Shown: positions 34,399 through 43,764, counted from the first letter of the stretch. The stretch: 64,000 nt of DNA from Pseudomonas fluorescens Q2-87 (GCF_000281895.1 NZ_CM001558.1:2670556-2734555), one strand, 5' to 3'. The notes: a model not told the origin generated them from the letters alone. Translations and numbers: made by a program.

Positions 34399-34406
34399 AA
34401 TAATAA
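34399..34406 (+). promoter_or_regulatory. Crc/Hfq-type CA motif (AATAATAA) before calA
   Basis: A perfect AAnAAyAA match immediately before AGAGG and the ATG. Confidence 0.55.
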
Positions 34407-34417
34407 GAGGACTCAAC

Positions 34418-35185
34418 ATGAAACTCGACAACAAGATTGTGCTGGTCACCGGTGTCTCGTCGGGTATCGGTGCTGCCACGGCAAGCGTGTTGCGCGCTCA
34501 CGGCGCCCAAGTGATTGGCGTGGATCTCAAGGCTCCGAACATGACCCTGGACGGTTTTGTGCAGGGCGATTTGAGTAGCGCCGAGAACATCGAACGCTTG
34601 CTGCCACAGCTACCCGCACGGTTCGACAGCCTGTGCAATATCGCCGGTGTGCCGGGCACCGCAAACCCGCAACTGCTGGCGCGGGTCAACTACCTTGGGC
34701 TGCGCCACCTGACCGGTTCGCTGTTACCGCGCATCAGCGCTGGCGGCAGCATCGTCAACATCGCCTCGATCCTCGGCGCCGAGTGGCCGTTACGCCTGGA
34801 GCAGCACAAGGCGCTGGCGCGTATCGAAGGGTTTGCCGCCGGGCAAGCCTGGCTCGCCGATCACCGTGTGCCGGACCAGACCTGTTACCAGTACTTCAAG
34901 GAAGCGCTGATCGTCTGGACCTACCTACAGGCCCAACCCTGGTTCCTGGAGCACTCGGTGCGCATGAACAGTGTCGCGCCAGGTCCGGTTTTCACACCGA
35001 TCCTCGACGACTTCGTGAGCATGCTCGGCGAGGCTCGGACCCAGGCCGATGCCCATCGCATGAAACGTCCCGCGTATGCCGATGAGGTGGCGGTGGTGAT
35101 TGCTTTCCTGTGCGCCGATGAGTCGCGATGGGTCAACGGCATCAACCTGCCCGTCGATGGCGGATTGGCCTCCACTTACATCTGA
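34418..35185 (+). CDS. calA: Coniferyl alcohol dehydrogenase (SDR family)
   Basis: A 255-residue short-chain dehydrogenase that oxidises coniferyl alcohol to coniferaldehyde. The NAD motif is TGVSSGIG, and catalytic S117, Y157 and K161 lie in SIL and YQYFK. The run DQTCYQYFKEALIVWTYLQ and the C-terminal segment RMNSVAPGPVFTPILDDF are close to CalA of Pseudomonas as I recall it, and the length is the same. Its place between an aromatic aldehyde dehydrogenase and the ferulate genes fits a coniferyl alcohol to ferulate branch. Confidence 0.88.
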   Translation: MKLDNKIVLVTGVSSGIGAATASVLRAHGAQVIGVDLKAPNMTLDGFVQGDLSSAENIERLLPQLPARFDSLCNIAGVPGTANPQLLARVNYLGLRHLTGSLLPRISAGGSIVNIASILGAEWPLRLEQHKALARIEGFAAGQAWLADHRVPDQTCYQYFKEALIVWTYLQAQPWFLEHSVRMNSVAPGPVFTPILDDFVSMLGEARTQADAHRMKRPAYADEVAVVIAFLCADESRWVNGINLPVDGGLASTYI

Positions 35186-35200
35186 ATGCACACCCGTAGA

Positions 35201-35218
35201 AAGCGGCGCACGCCGCTT
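35201..35218 (+). terminator. Intercistronic hairpin AAGCGGCG/CGCCGCTT
   Basis: A perfect 8-bp stem with a two-base centre, between calA and the DUF1302 gene; no T-tract. Confidence 0.4.
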
Positions 35219-35252
35219 ACCCGAGCGTGGTGGCTGCAAAGCCATGCCTGAA

Positions 35253-35263
35253 AATAACAATAA
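35253..35263 (+). promoter_or_regulatory. Crc/Hfq-type CA motifs (AATAACAATAA) before the DUF1302 gene
   Basis: Two overlapping perfect AAnAAyAA matches 13 bases before the start codon. Confidence 0.55.
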
Positions 35264-35275
35264 CGAGAAGCGTCC

Positions 35276-36925
35276 ATGGATAACGTCAAAGATTGCCTTC
35301 GTTTCAAGCATTGCGCCTTGTTCCTGGCGTTGTGCAGCACCGGTGCGATGATCGAAAGGGTCGAGGCCATGCAAATGGACCTGGGCGACTCCGACTGGAA
35401 ACTGCGTTGGGACAACACCATCAAGTACAGCCAGGCCTGGCGTCTGCAGGGCCAGGACAGTCGCGTGGTCAACGCGCCTACCGCCAACGGCCTCTACCCG
35501 TCGATCCAGAGCCAGGGCGACAAGAATTTCAGCAGTGGCCTGGTCTCCAACCGCCTGGACCTGTTTTCCGAAATGGACCTGAGCCGGCAAAACTATGGGC
35601 TGCGCGTGAGCGGCGCGGCTTGGTACGACGACATCTATAACAAGGACACCGACAGCAGCGAGCAGACGCACTTTCTCAGCGAAACCCGCAAGCTTCATGG
35701 CCGCGACGCGGAAATTCTCGACGCCTTCGTGTTCTTGCGCGGTGATTTGGGCGAAGACTCCCAGGGCGTGGCGCGTCTGGGCCGCCACAGCCTGATCTAC
35801 GGCGAAAGCCTGTTCTACGGCGGCAACGGCATCGCCAATGCCCAAGGCCCAACCGATGTGGTCAAGTTGCTCAGCGTGCCGGGGACCCAGTTCAAGGAGA
35901 TCCTGCGCCCGGTCAACCAGATCTCCGGCCAATTGCAGATCAACCCGCAGTTGTCGGTGGGTGCGTACTATCAGTTTGAGTGGGAGCGTTCCAATCTGCC
36001 GGGCGCCGGCAGCTACCTGAGCGATGCCGATGCCATCGGTCATGGCAGCGGCCCCCTGCGGGAAGTGTTCGGCAACGACACGGTGAATGGCGGCGATCTG
36101 AAACCGCGCAATTCGGGGCAGGGCGGCATGCAGATCCGCTTCAAGCCGACCGGCACCGAGCTGGAGCTGGGTTTCTACGCGGCCCAGTATCACGATAAGG
36201 CGCCGATCGGGTTGTACGCGTACCTGGACGGTCCCGCCGCAGCGGCCACTGGGTTGCCCATCCTGGGTTCCTATCGTCAGGTCTACGCCGAAGACATCAA
36301 GACTGCCGGTGTCAGTTTCTCCACTGCCTACGGTCCGTTCAATTTTGCCGGTGAAACGTCGGTGCGCTGGAATGCGCCCTTGGTGAGCAACCTGCAAGTG
36401 GTGACGCCCGGGATGGAAGCCGACGGCGACGACCATTCGTTGTTCGCCCGGGGCAAGACCGCTCACGCCAACCTGTCGGCGATTTACCTGCTGTCGCCCA
36501 CAGCATTCTGGGATGGCGGATCGGCCCTGGCCGAACTGGCTTGGAACCGCACCCTGAGCGTCACTGAAAACGCCGCCGCGCTGGATTCCAACACCACCCG
36601 CGATGCCACCGCGCTGCGAGTGTTGATGGAGCCGGCGTACTTTCAGATCGTCGACGGAATCGACCTGACCGTGCCGATCGGCATGGGCGTGGTGCTCGAT
36701 GGGCGGTCCTCGGCCGTCAACAAGTCCGGCTTCGGCAATACCCATTCCGGCGACTGGAGTGTCGGGCTCAAAGCCACCTATTTGCAGCGCTGGGACGTCG
36801 GCCTCAACTACGTGAATTTCTTCGGCGCACCGAAAGCCGGGCTGCGCGAGGACGGCAATTTCAGCTACGGACAATCGCTGGCCGACCGCGACTTCGTCTC
36901 GCTCTACGTAAAAACCTCATTCTAA
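35276..36925 (+). CDS. DUF1302 outer-membrane beta-barrel protein
   Basis: A 549-residue exported protein with alternating amphipathic strands and a C-terminal Phe (VSLYVKTSF), as expected of an outer-membrane barrel recognised by BAM. The start of the mature region (DWKLRWDNTIKYSQAWRL) is typical of DUF1302. The N-terminal export signal is present but unusual (FKHCALFLALCSTGAMIERVEA). The family is almost always next to DUF1329; function is unknown, but such pairs occur in clusters for hydrophobic substrates. It may form the outer-membrane part of an uptake or trafficking route in this operon (inference). Confidence 0.88.
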   Translation: MDNVKDCLRFKHCALFLALCSTGAMIERVEAMQMDLGDSDWKLRWDNTIKYSQAWRLQGQDSRVVNAPTANGLYPSIQSQGDKNFSSGLVSNRLDLFSEMDLSRQNYGLRVSGAAWYDDIYNKDTDSSEQTHFLSETRKLHGRDAEILDAFVFLRGDLGEDSQGVARLGRHSLIYGESLFYGGNGIANAQGPTDVVKLLSVPGTQFKEILRPVNQISGQLQINPQLSVGAYYQFEWERSNLPGAGSYLSDADAIGHGSGPLREVFGNDTVNGGDLKPRNSGQGGMQIRFKPTGTELELGFYAAQYHDKAPIGLYAYLDGPAAAATGLPILGSYRQVYAEDIKTAGVSFSTAYGPFNFAGETSVRWNAPLVSNLQVVTPGMEADGDDHSLFARGKTAHANLSAIYLLSPTAFWDGGSALAELAWNRTLSVTENAAALDSNTTRDATALRVLMEPAYFQIVDGIDLTVPIGMGVVLDGRSSAVNKSGFGNTHSGDWSVGLKATYLQRWDVGLNYVNFFGAPKAGLREDGNFSYGQSLADRDFVSLYVKTSF

Positions 36926-36940
36926 TAAGGTGGATTCGCC

Positions 36941-38302
36941 ATGCAGAACAAAGGATTCCTGAACATTTGCGTCCTGGCCCTTGCCCTTGCCGGCATGAGC
37001 CTGGCCCAGGCGGCGGTGTCGCCTGAACAGGCCGCACGTTTGAAAACCGATCTGACTCCCCTGGGCGGCGAGCGCGCCGGCAATGCCGATGGCAGTGTCC
37101 CGGCCTGGCAGGGCGGCTACACCCAGGTCTCACCCGGCTATAAAGCGGGCGACAAGCGCCCCGATCCGTTCGCCAGCGAAAAACCGCTGTATACGATCAA
37201 GGCCTCGAACATGGAGCAGTACGCCAGCGAGTTGGCCGAAGGCACCAAACTGCTGTTGAAGAAGTACCCGGACTATCGCCTGGACGTGTACCCGACCCAT
37301 CGCTCGGCCGCCGCCCCGCAGTGGGTGTATGACAACACCAGCAAGAACGCCACCCGCGCTACGTTGGAGGTGGACAGCGAGAAGGTCTCCAACGCTTATG
37401 GCGGCATCCCGTTCCCGATCCCGGAAAACGGTGCGCAAGCGCTGTGGAATTACCGGTTGTCCTGGCAGGGCGGCGACACCATCAGCTCGCCTTTCGATAC
37501 CTGGCTGATGACCGCAGGCGGCAAGAAAGTCCAAGCGACCCGGGCCCAATACACCTACCAATTTCCTTATTACGTCGAAGGCGGCAGCCTGGAAAACTAT
37601 TCGGGCAAATACCTGCTGGGCAAACTCTTGACCGAGCTGCCGTCGTCCAAGGCCGGCGAAGGCCTGATGACCCATTGGGACCTGGACCCGGCCAATCGCG
37701 CGGCCTGGCAATATCTGGTCGGCCAGCGCCGGGTTCGCCGGGCACCGAACATTGCCTATGACACGCCGGACTTCGTGACCTCGGGTGTCGGCCTGTTCGA
37801 CGAAGCGTTCATGCTGTTCGGGCCTACCGATCGTTATGACCTCAAGCTGGTGGGCAAAAAAGAACTGATCGTCGCCTACAACAATAACCGTGCCGCGCTG
37901 GCCAAGAGCGACGACCTGGTCAAGGTGAATTTTCTGAACCCCGATCTGGTGCGTTGGGAGAAACATCGGGTCTGGGTGGTCGAGGCCACGCTCAAGTCCG
38001 GCAAGCGCCATGTCGTCCCGCGTCGGACTTACTACATCGACGAAGATTCCTGGCAGATCCTCATGGCTGACGGCTATGACGCCCAAGGCAAGCTCGGCCG
38101 CCAGATGTATTCGTTGACGCTACTGGCCCCGGACCTTCCGGCCCTCACCGCACAGGTCATGTGGGGCAGCTACAACCTCGACACCGGCGCCTACTTCCTC
38201 AACTCATCGAGTAACGACTTGGCGGTCCAGTACCAGAAAGTCGCGAAGCCTTCGGCGTCCTATTTCACGCCGGATGCCATGGCCAACGAAAACATGCGCT
38301 GA
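36941..38302 (+). CDS. DUF1329 periplasmic protein (LolA/LolB-like fold)
   Basis: A 453-residue exported protein (signal peptide ending MSLAQAA). It belongs to DUF1329, which is predicted to have the half-barrel fold of the lipoprotein carriers LolA/LolB. Typical segments are DLTPLGGERAGNADGSVPAWQGG near the N-terminus and RVRRAPNIAYDTPDF mid-protein. It follows the DUF1302 barrel by 15 bases. A lipid-binding fold next to a barrel and an RND transporter suggests carriage of a hydrophobic molecule across the periplasm (inference); the cargo is unknown. Confidence 0.88.
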   Translation: MQNKGFLNICVLALALAGMSLAQAAVSPEQAARLKTDLTPLGGERAGNADGSVPAWQGGYTQVSPGYKAGDKRPDPFASEKPLYTIKASNMEQYASELAEGTKLLLKKYPDYRLDVYPTHRSAAAPQWVYDNTSKNATRATLEVDSEKVSNAYGGIPFPIPENGAQALWNYRLSWQGGDTISSPFDTWLMTAGGKKVQATRAQYTYQFPYYVEGGSLENYSGKYLLGKLLTELPSSKAGEGLMTHWDLDPANRAAWQYLVGQRRVRRAPNIAYDTPDFVTSGVGLFDEAFMLFGPTDRYDLKLVGKKELIVAYNNNRAALAKSDDLVKVNFLNPDLVRWEKHRVWVVEATLKSGKRHVVPRRTYYIDEDSWQILMADGYDAQGKLGRQMYSLTLLAPDLPALTAQVMWGSYNLDTGAYFLNSSSNDLAVQYQKVAKPSASYFTPDAMANENMR

Positions 38303-38371
38303 TCCGGTGGCGGCCGTGGCGAGAAAGAGCTTTGCCGCGGTCGCTTACGATTGTTCTGGCGGGATAACGAT

Positions 38372-39475
38372 ATGAATGTTGAAAAAATCGTTGCGAGACG
38401 CGGTCCGTTGTGGGGTGTTTGTGCCTTGGCGTTATGCCTGTTGGCGAGCGTGCCTCTGGGGGCACAGGCCTCGACGTTTGCAGTGCTGCAGCAGCCGGCA
38501 TTGCCAACTTCCAAAGCCCCGCGCACGGTATTGCTCGGGCTGGCCCGGGCCGGCGACCGACTGGTGGCGGTCGGCGAGCGCGGGATCGTGTTGCTTTCCG
38601 ATGATACAGGAGTGAATTGGCGCCAGGCCAAGGTGCCGGTCAGCGTCAGCCTGACGGCGGTGCAATTCGTCGATGCCGAGCAGGGCTGGGCGGTCGGTCA
38701 TCTGGGCGTGGTGCTGCATACCCAGGACGGTGGGGAAACCTGGCAAAAACAACTCGACGGTGAGCGGGCCAACGCACTGGCGGTGCAGATCGCCGAGCGC
38801 GACGCCCATCAACCCGGCGGTGCCAGCAATCTGGTGCAAGCACGACACATGCTCGATGACGGGCCGGATAAACCGTTTCTCGACCTGTATTTCAGTGATC
38901 GCCTGCGCGGGTACGTCGTGGGCGCCTACAACCAGATCTTCCGTACCGACGACGGCGGGCGGAGCTGGCAGCCGTGGATGCGGCATGTGGACAATCCGCA
39001 GGGCTTGAACCTGTATGGCATCCGCGCCTTGGGCAACGATCTGCTGCTGGTGGGAGAGCGCGGCCTGCTGTTGCGTTCGGCCGATGCCGGCCAGTCATTC
39101 CAGGCATTGAAATCGCCTTATGAGGGCAGCTTTTTCGGCCTGCTCAGTACCCGCGATGGGGCGTTGATTGCCTATGGTTTGCGCGGAAATGCGTGGTGGT
39201 CCGATGACCGTGGCGGCAGTTGGCGACGCCTTGATACCGGTGTCGAATCAACATTGGCGACTGCGCTTGAGCTGCGCGACGGCAGCCTGCTGTTGGCCAG
39301 CCAAAGTGGTGAGCTTCTATTCAGTCACGACCAGGGTCGAAGCTTTGACAAGCGTCAGAGCCGCAGCGGCCGGACCGTCGCCGCCATGCAACAGGCGGTC
39401 GATGGCAGCCTGGCTAGCGTCGGTTTGAGCGGCGTGGCCGCTGACCAGGATCCGCGTGCCTCCGGTAAACCTTGA
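38372..39475 (+). CDS. YCF48/BNR-like periplasmic beta-propeller protein
   Basis: A 367-residue exported protein. The ATG at 38372 gives MNVEKIVARRG... with a hydrophobic signal at about residues 14-30; a TTG at 38351 is the alternative. Repeats with the form GWAVGHLGVVLHTQDGGETWQ, IFRTDDGGRSWQ and WWSDDRGGSWRR are BNR/YCF48 blades like those of the photosystem II assembly factor Hcf136. It lies between the DUF1329 carrier and the RND transporter, so it is probably a periplasmic subunit or assembly factor of that system. No enzymatic motif is seen. Confidence 0.85.
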   Translation: MNVEKIVARRGPLWGVCALALCLLASVPLGAQASTFAVLQQPALPTSKAPRTVLLGLARAGDRLVAVGERGIVLLSDDTGVNWRQAKVPVSVSLTAVQFVDAEQGWAVGHLGVVLHTQDGGETWQKQLDGERANALAVQIAERDAHQPGGASNLVQARHMLDDGPDKPFLDLYFSDRLRGYVVGAYNQIFRTDDGGRSWQPWMRHVDNPQGLNLYGIRALGNDLLLVGERGLLLRSADAGQSFQALKSPYEGSFFGLLSTRDGALIAYGLRGNAWWSDDRGGSWRRLDTGVESTLATALELRDGSLLLASQSGELLFSHDQGRSFDKRQSRSGRTVAAMQQAVDGSLASVGLSGVAADQDPRASGKP

Positions 39476-39528
39476 AACTTCACGGTGTAGCGCTATCGGG
39501 CCACGGCTCGTGCAACAGGGAGTCAAAC

Positions 39529-41949
39529 TTGAAAGACGACAAAATCCAGACCGTGATCAGCCGCCAGGAAGACTTCGACCGGGCGTCAGGCAACTTCGCC
39601 GAACGCGCGATCTTCAACCATCGACCGCTGGTGATCCTGCTGTGCCTGTTAGTGACGTTGGTGCTCGGTTGGCAAGCCACGCGCATCGGCATCAATGCCA
39701 GCTATGAGAAAACCATTCCCACGGGGCATCCCTACGTCGCCAACTTCCTCGACAATCGCAGTGAGTTGAGCGGCTTGGGCAACTCGTTGCGCATCGCCGT
39801 GGAGGTCAAGCAGGGGAGTATTTTCACCAAGGACTACCTCAACACCCTGGCCAAGCTCAACGATGAACTCTATCTGTTGCCGGGCGTCGACCGGCCTTAT
39901 ATGAAGTCGCTCTGGACGCCGACCACCCGCTGGACTGCCGTCACCGAAGAAGGACTCGACGGCGGCACGGTGATTCCTGACGACTACGATGGATCAGCGA
40001 CCAGCCTCGAGCAGGTGCGGACCAACGTGTCCCGCTCCGGAGAAGTCGGTCAACTGGTCGCGGGCAACTTCAAGTCCAGTGTGATTTTCGTGCCGTTGCT
40101 GGAAATCAATCCACAGACGGGTAAGGCGTTGGACTATGGCGAGTTTTCCCGTCAATTGGAGGCGTTGCGAGACAAGTACCAGACGGACGACCTGCAGATT
40201 CATATCACTGGTTTTACCAAGATCGTCGGTGATCTGATCGAGGGGATGACCCAGGTACTTCTGTTCTTTGTCGTGGCGGTGCTGGTGACGGTATTGGTGC
40301 TGTTTGGCTACACCCGTTGCGCGCGCAGCACCCTGGTGGTGGTGATCTGTTCGCTGGCGGCGGTGCTCTGGCAACTGGGGCTGCTGGCCCTGCTCGGTTA
40401 TGAACTGGATCCTTACTCTGCATTGGTGCCGTTCCTGGTGTTCGCGATTGGCATGAGCCATGGCGCGCAGAAGATGAACGGCATCATGCAGGACATCGGC
40501 CGTGGTACTCACAGGGTGGTCGCCGCGCGCTATACCTTCCGCCGACTGTTTGCGGCGGGCATCACCGCTTTGCTCTGTGATGCGGTGGGCTTTGCCGTTC
40601 TGCTGTTGATCAATATTCGGGTGATCCAGGACTTGGCAATCACCGCCAGCCTCGGTGTGGCGGTGCTGATTTTCACCAACCTGATCCTGCTGCCGATCCT
40701 GCTCAGCTATATCGGCGTGAGCCCGGCGGCGGCACAACGCAGCCTGAGTTCGGAAACCACCGAGCAGCAGGCGCAGATCAAGCATCCGCTGTGGCGTGTA
40801 CTCGACCTGTTCACCCAGCGGCGCTGGGCCATTGGCGCCATGGTGGTTGGCTTGCTGTTGGCCGCGTGTGGTTTTGCCGTGAGCTTGCATTTGAAGATCG
40901 GCGATCTGGACCCCGGCGCTCCGGAATTGCGCGCCGACTCGCGCTACAACCGCGATGCGCTGTTCATGACGCAAAACTATGCGGCCAGCTCGGATATTTT
41001 CGTGGTCATGATCAAGACCCCGGAGGACCAATGCACCCGTTACGCCAGTTTGTCGGCGGTGGACGCGCTGGCCTGGCAACTGGAGCAGTTGCCCGGCGTG
41101 GAGTCGACCACTTCGATGGCGGCACTGAGCAAGATCGCCACGGCCGGTTATAACGAAGGCAACTTCAAATGGTATGAACTGATCCCCAACGACGGCGCGT
41201 TGGGCGCCGTGCAAACCCGTGCACCGCGGGAGCTGTTCAACCAGGGTTGTTCAATGCTGTCGTTATACGTCTATCTTGCCGATCACAAAGCTGACACCTT
41301 GAACCGGGTGGTGGAGGCCAGTGAGCAGTTTATCGCTGGACATCACGTGCCAGAGGTCAAGTTCATGCTGGCGGCCGGCAGCGCGGGTATCGAAGCGGCG
41401 ACTAATATCGTGGTGAAGAAGTCCATGCGCGAGATGCTGTTCTGGGTCTACGGTGCGGTCAGCCTGCTGTGTCTGCTGACCTTCCGCAGCTGGCGCGCAA
41501 CCCTGTGCGCGATGCTGCCGCTGATGCTCACCTCGATCCTGTGCGAGGCACTGATGGTGGGGCTAGGCATGGGGGTGAAAGTTGCGACGCTGCCCGTCAT
41601 TGCCCTGGGCGTGGGCATCGGCGTCGACTATGCGCTTTATGTGCTGAGCGTGATCCTGGCTCGAATGCGTGCCGGTGACACCCTGGCCCAGGCGTATTAC
41701 CAGGCGCTGCTGTTCACCGGCAAGGTGGTGTTGCTGACAGGTATGACGCTGGCTGTGGCTGTGTCGACCTGGGCCTTTTCACCGATCAAGTTCCAGGCCG
41801 ACATGGGGATCTTGCTGGCCTTCATGTTCCTGGTGAATATGCTCGGTGCCTTGATCCTGCTGCCGGCCTTGGCCTGGCTGCTGCTGCCACAGAAGGTCTT
41901 CGCAAAAAAGCCTGAACTGACCCGGCAGGAGCGGTGGGTTAGGGGGTGA
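39529..41949 (+). CDS. RND/MMPL-family transporter
   Basis: An 806-residue inner-membrane protein with the RND layout: one membrane segment near residues 33-50, a large periplasmic loop, five segments at about 230-400, then the same pattern repeated to the end (VGIGVDYALYVLSVILARM is the typical second-half segment). It resembles HpnN/MmpL-type lipid transporters more than drug pumps; no membrane-fusion protein is present. The likely start is TTG at 39529, six bases after GGGAG; a TTG at 39472 overlaps the previous stop. It closes the sigma-54 operon and may move the hydrophobic cargo handled by DUF1302/DUF1329. Confidence 0.87.
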   Translation: MKDDKIQTVISRQEDFDRASGNFAERAIFNHRPLVILLCLLVTLVLGWQATRIGINASYEKTIPTGHPYVANFLDNRSELSGLGNSLRIAVEVKQGSIFTKDYLNTLAKLNDELYLLPGVDRPYMKSLWTPTTRWTAVTEEGLDGGTVIPDDYDGSATSLEQVRTNVSRSGEVGQLVAGNFKSSVIFVPLLEINPQTGKALDYGEFSRQLEALRDKYQTDDLQIHITGFTKIVGDLIEGMTQVLLFFVVAVLVTVLVLFGYTRCARSTLVVVICSLAAVLWQLGLLALLGYELDPYSALVPFLVFAIGMSHGAQKMNGIMQDIGRGTHRVVAARYTFRRLFAAGITALLCDAVGFAVLLLINIRVIQDLAITASLGVAVLIFTNLILLPILLSYIGVSPAAAQRSLSSETTEQQAQIKHPLWRVLDLFTQRRWAIGAMVVGLLLAACGFAVSLHLKIGDLDPGAPELRADSRYNRDALFMTQNYAASSDIFVVMIKTPEDQCTRYASLSAVDALAWQLEQLPGVESTTSMAALSKIATAGYNEGNFKWYELIPNDGALGAVQTRAPRELFNQGCSMLSLYVYLADHKADTLNRVVEASEQFIAGHHVPEVKFMLAAGSAGIEAATNIVVKKSMREMLFWVYGAVSLLCLLTFRSWRATLCAMLPLMLTSILCEALMVGLGMGVKVATLPVIALGVGIGVDYALYVLSVILARMRAGDTLAQAYYQALLFTGKVVLLTGMTLAVAVSTWAFSPIKFQADMGILLAFMFLVNMLGALILLPALAWLLLPQKVFAKKPELTRQERWVRG

Positions 41950-41977
41950 CTGCGTTCATTCAGGTGAACATCGAATC

Positions 41978-42112
41978 TGTGGGAGCGAGCTTGCTCGCGA
42001 AGGCGGCGTACCAGTCGACCTGTTGCTTCCTGATGTACCCAATCCAATGCTGTGGGTCATGGCAAATAGGTTGAATTCGCTGACATCATCGCGAGCAAGC
42101 TCGCTCCCACAA
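41978..42112. repeat. Inverted REP pair, family B variant
   Basis: TGTGGGAGCGAGCTTGCTCG at the left and the inverted copy ending AGCTCGCTCCCACA at the right, in the region between convergent genes. A GCCGCC/GGCGGC hairpin follows near 42140. Confidence 0.88.
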
Positions 42113-42238
42113 TTGGATCGAAGCACGCCGAAGAGTCAGGCCGCCTCGCGGCGGCCCACGGAGCAATGCCGAAAGTGGGCCGCTGTAGGAGCGAAGCCAT
42201 AAGCCGCCGTTACGACGACAACGGATAGGTACGCCGAA

Positions 42239-43462
42239 TCAGGAATGCTTCACAACCGGCCTTGCCGCCCCGAGCCCCAGCCCAGTCGAACGGCGCATCA
42301 CCCCAAGAACAGCCAGCGTCGCGACCACCAACCCCGGTGAAGTCGCCAACAATACGGCAGCAGTCCCACCCCCAGCCGCCAGGATCTGTCCAGCCGCCAA
42401 AGGACCAGCAACCGAACCCAACCGTCCGATAGCGACCGCCGCACCTACGCCAGTCGCACGCACAGCAGTGGGGTAGGAGGGCGGTGCCAGGGCATAAAGC
42501 ACCAACTGCGCAGCCATGACAAACAACCCCGCGGCGAACCCTGCCATCGCCATCGGCACGATGCCGACGGACAAGCCGACCCCGGCCAGGGCGCTCAGCA
42601 GACCGGCATAGACAAACAGCACCACCTTCACGCCATTGCAGCGGTCCAGCAACAGGCCACCCAGTAACGAGCCAAGTGCACCACCGATGTTGAACAGCAT
42701 CTGCACCAAGCCGGCCTGAGGTTTGCTGAAGCCCTGTTCCACCAATAACGATGGCAGCCAGTTCAGCAGCATGTACATGACCGTCAGGGTGAAAAAATAG
42801 CTCAGCCATAGCGCCACGGTAGTACGGCTGCGACCTTCAGCGAACAGCGCCTGGGCGGTTGTGCCGCGCCGTTGGCCGCCATCCTGCGCCTGGCGAAAAG
42901 CGCTGGATTCAGGCAGCCACAACAGCATCAGCGGAACCACCAACAAGGGAGCCAAGCCACCGATGAAAAAGGTCATCTGCCAGTGCTCGCCAAAAACCAT
43001 GGCGACCACCGCGGCCAAGGCACCGCCCAACGGCACCCCCGCATACATCACGCTGATGGCCGTGCCACGGCGTTCTTCTCCCACGGCTTCGGCACACAAC
43101 GCAATGAGGTTGGGCAGGGCGGCGCCCAGGCCCAGGCCGGTCATGAAGCGCACCAACAGCAGGCTGGAAAAATGCTCGACATGCGCAGTGCTGAGGGAAA
43201 ACACACCGAACAGCAGGACGGCGGCGATGAGGATCTTCTTGCGACCGATGCGATCGGCGATCCAACCGCCGAAGAACGCCCCAGGCAAAAGGCCGATGAT
43301 CCCGGCGCTGAAAACCCAACCCATCATTTTCGGGTCCAGGGCAAACGTCTGCCGCAAGCCGGCGGCGGCAGTGCCGGCCGATTGCAAATCGAAACCTTCG
43401 ATCAACGCAACGATAAAACACAAGGCAATGGTCAGCGTCGCACGACGCGCCGGCTGGTTCAT
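42239..43462 (-). CDS. MFS transporter, aromatic acid:H+ symporter family
   Basis: A 407-residue permease with 12 membrane segments. The start at 43462 gives MNQPARRATLTIALCFIVALIEGFDLQSAG; the family signature GFDLQ and the loop motif GGWIADRIGRKKIL are clear, as in PcaK/MhpT-type aromatic acid symporters. It is divergent from the OprD porin and close to the ferulate genes, so import of ferulate or other hydroxycinnamates across the inner membrane is likely. The promoter has a copy of the TTAGTTA box (43529-43546) and the leader a perfect CA motif. Confidence 0.9.
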   Translation of the reverse strand: MNQPARRATLTIALCFIVALIEGFDLQSAGTAAAGLRQTFALDPKMMGWVFSAGIIGLLPGAFFGGWIADRIGRKKILIAAVLLFGVFSLSTAHVEHFSSLLLVRFMTGLGLGAALPNLIALCAEAVGEERRGTAISVMYAGVPLGGALAAVVAMVFGEHWQMTFFIGGLAPLLVVPLMLLWLPESSAFRQAQDGGQRRGTTAQALFAEGRSRTTVALWLSYFFTLTVMYMLLNWLPSLLVEQGFSKPQAGLVQMLFNIGGALGSLLGGLLLDRCNGVKVVLFVYAGLLSALAGVGLSVGIVPMAMAGFAAGLFVMAAQLVLYALAPPSYPTAVRATGVGAAVAIGRLGSVAGPLAAGQILAAGGGTAAVLLATSPGLVVATLAVLGVMRRSTGLGLGAARPVVKHS

Positions 43463-43473
43463 GGCAAATCCTC

Positions 43474-43481
43474 TTATTGTT
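43474..43481 (-). promoter_or_regulatory. Crc/Hfq-type CA motif (AACAATAA) before the MFS gene
   Basis: A perfect match on the coding strand, followed by GAGGA and the ATG. Confidence 0.55.
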
Positions 43482-43528
43482 TTTGTCCGGACACCGGCCT
43501 GGGAAGCAGTCCGGTCGCTGGATTTAAG

Positions 43529-43546
43529 ATTAACAAAGCTAACTAA
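43529..43546 (-). promoter_or_regulatory. Candidate FerR-type operator upstream of the MFS gene
   Basis: The gene strand reads TTAGTTA-GCTTTG-TTAAT, 67 bases before the start codon. It matches the box overlapping the ech promoter. Confidence 0.5.
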
Positions 43547-43637
43547 AAAATGAATGACATGCAGTGGAGGGCTGTAAGTGGAAGGATTCGGCCGAAGAAT
43601 CAGAGGCTTAAGCATAAAGACCGAAAAAAACAGTAAA

Positions 43638-43655
43638 TTGGTTAATGATATTAAT
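43638..43655 (+). promoter_or_regulatory. Candidate FerR-type operator upstream of the porin gene
   Basis: TTGGTTA-ATGATA-TTAAT, 122 bases before the porin start; same pattern as the boxes before MFS and ech. Confidence 0.45.
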
Positions 43656-43750
43656 GTTCGATTATCGGTCACTGCAGATTGACGAAGCGCCATCACCGTT
43701 TCCATTCTTGGTGCGCATGGCCCGCCGACACCCAAGGCCGGCCGATCAAA

Positions 43751-43764
43751 AACAACAACAATAA
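43751..43764 (+). promoter_or_regulatory. Crc/Hfq-type CA motifs (AACAACAACAATAA) before the porin gene
   Basis: Several overlapping perfect AAnAAyAA matches 13-26 bases before the ATG at 43777. Confidence 0.6.

Noticed and set aside
34925..36874. Minus-strand frame of 649 codons opposite calA and DUF1302
   Set aside because: Shadow of two well-supported genes, with low-complexity composition.
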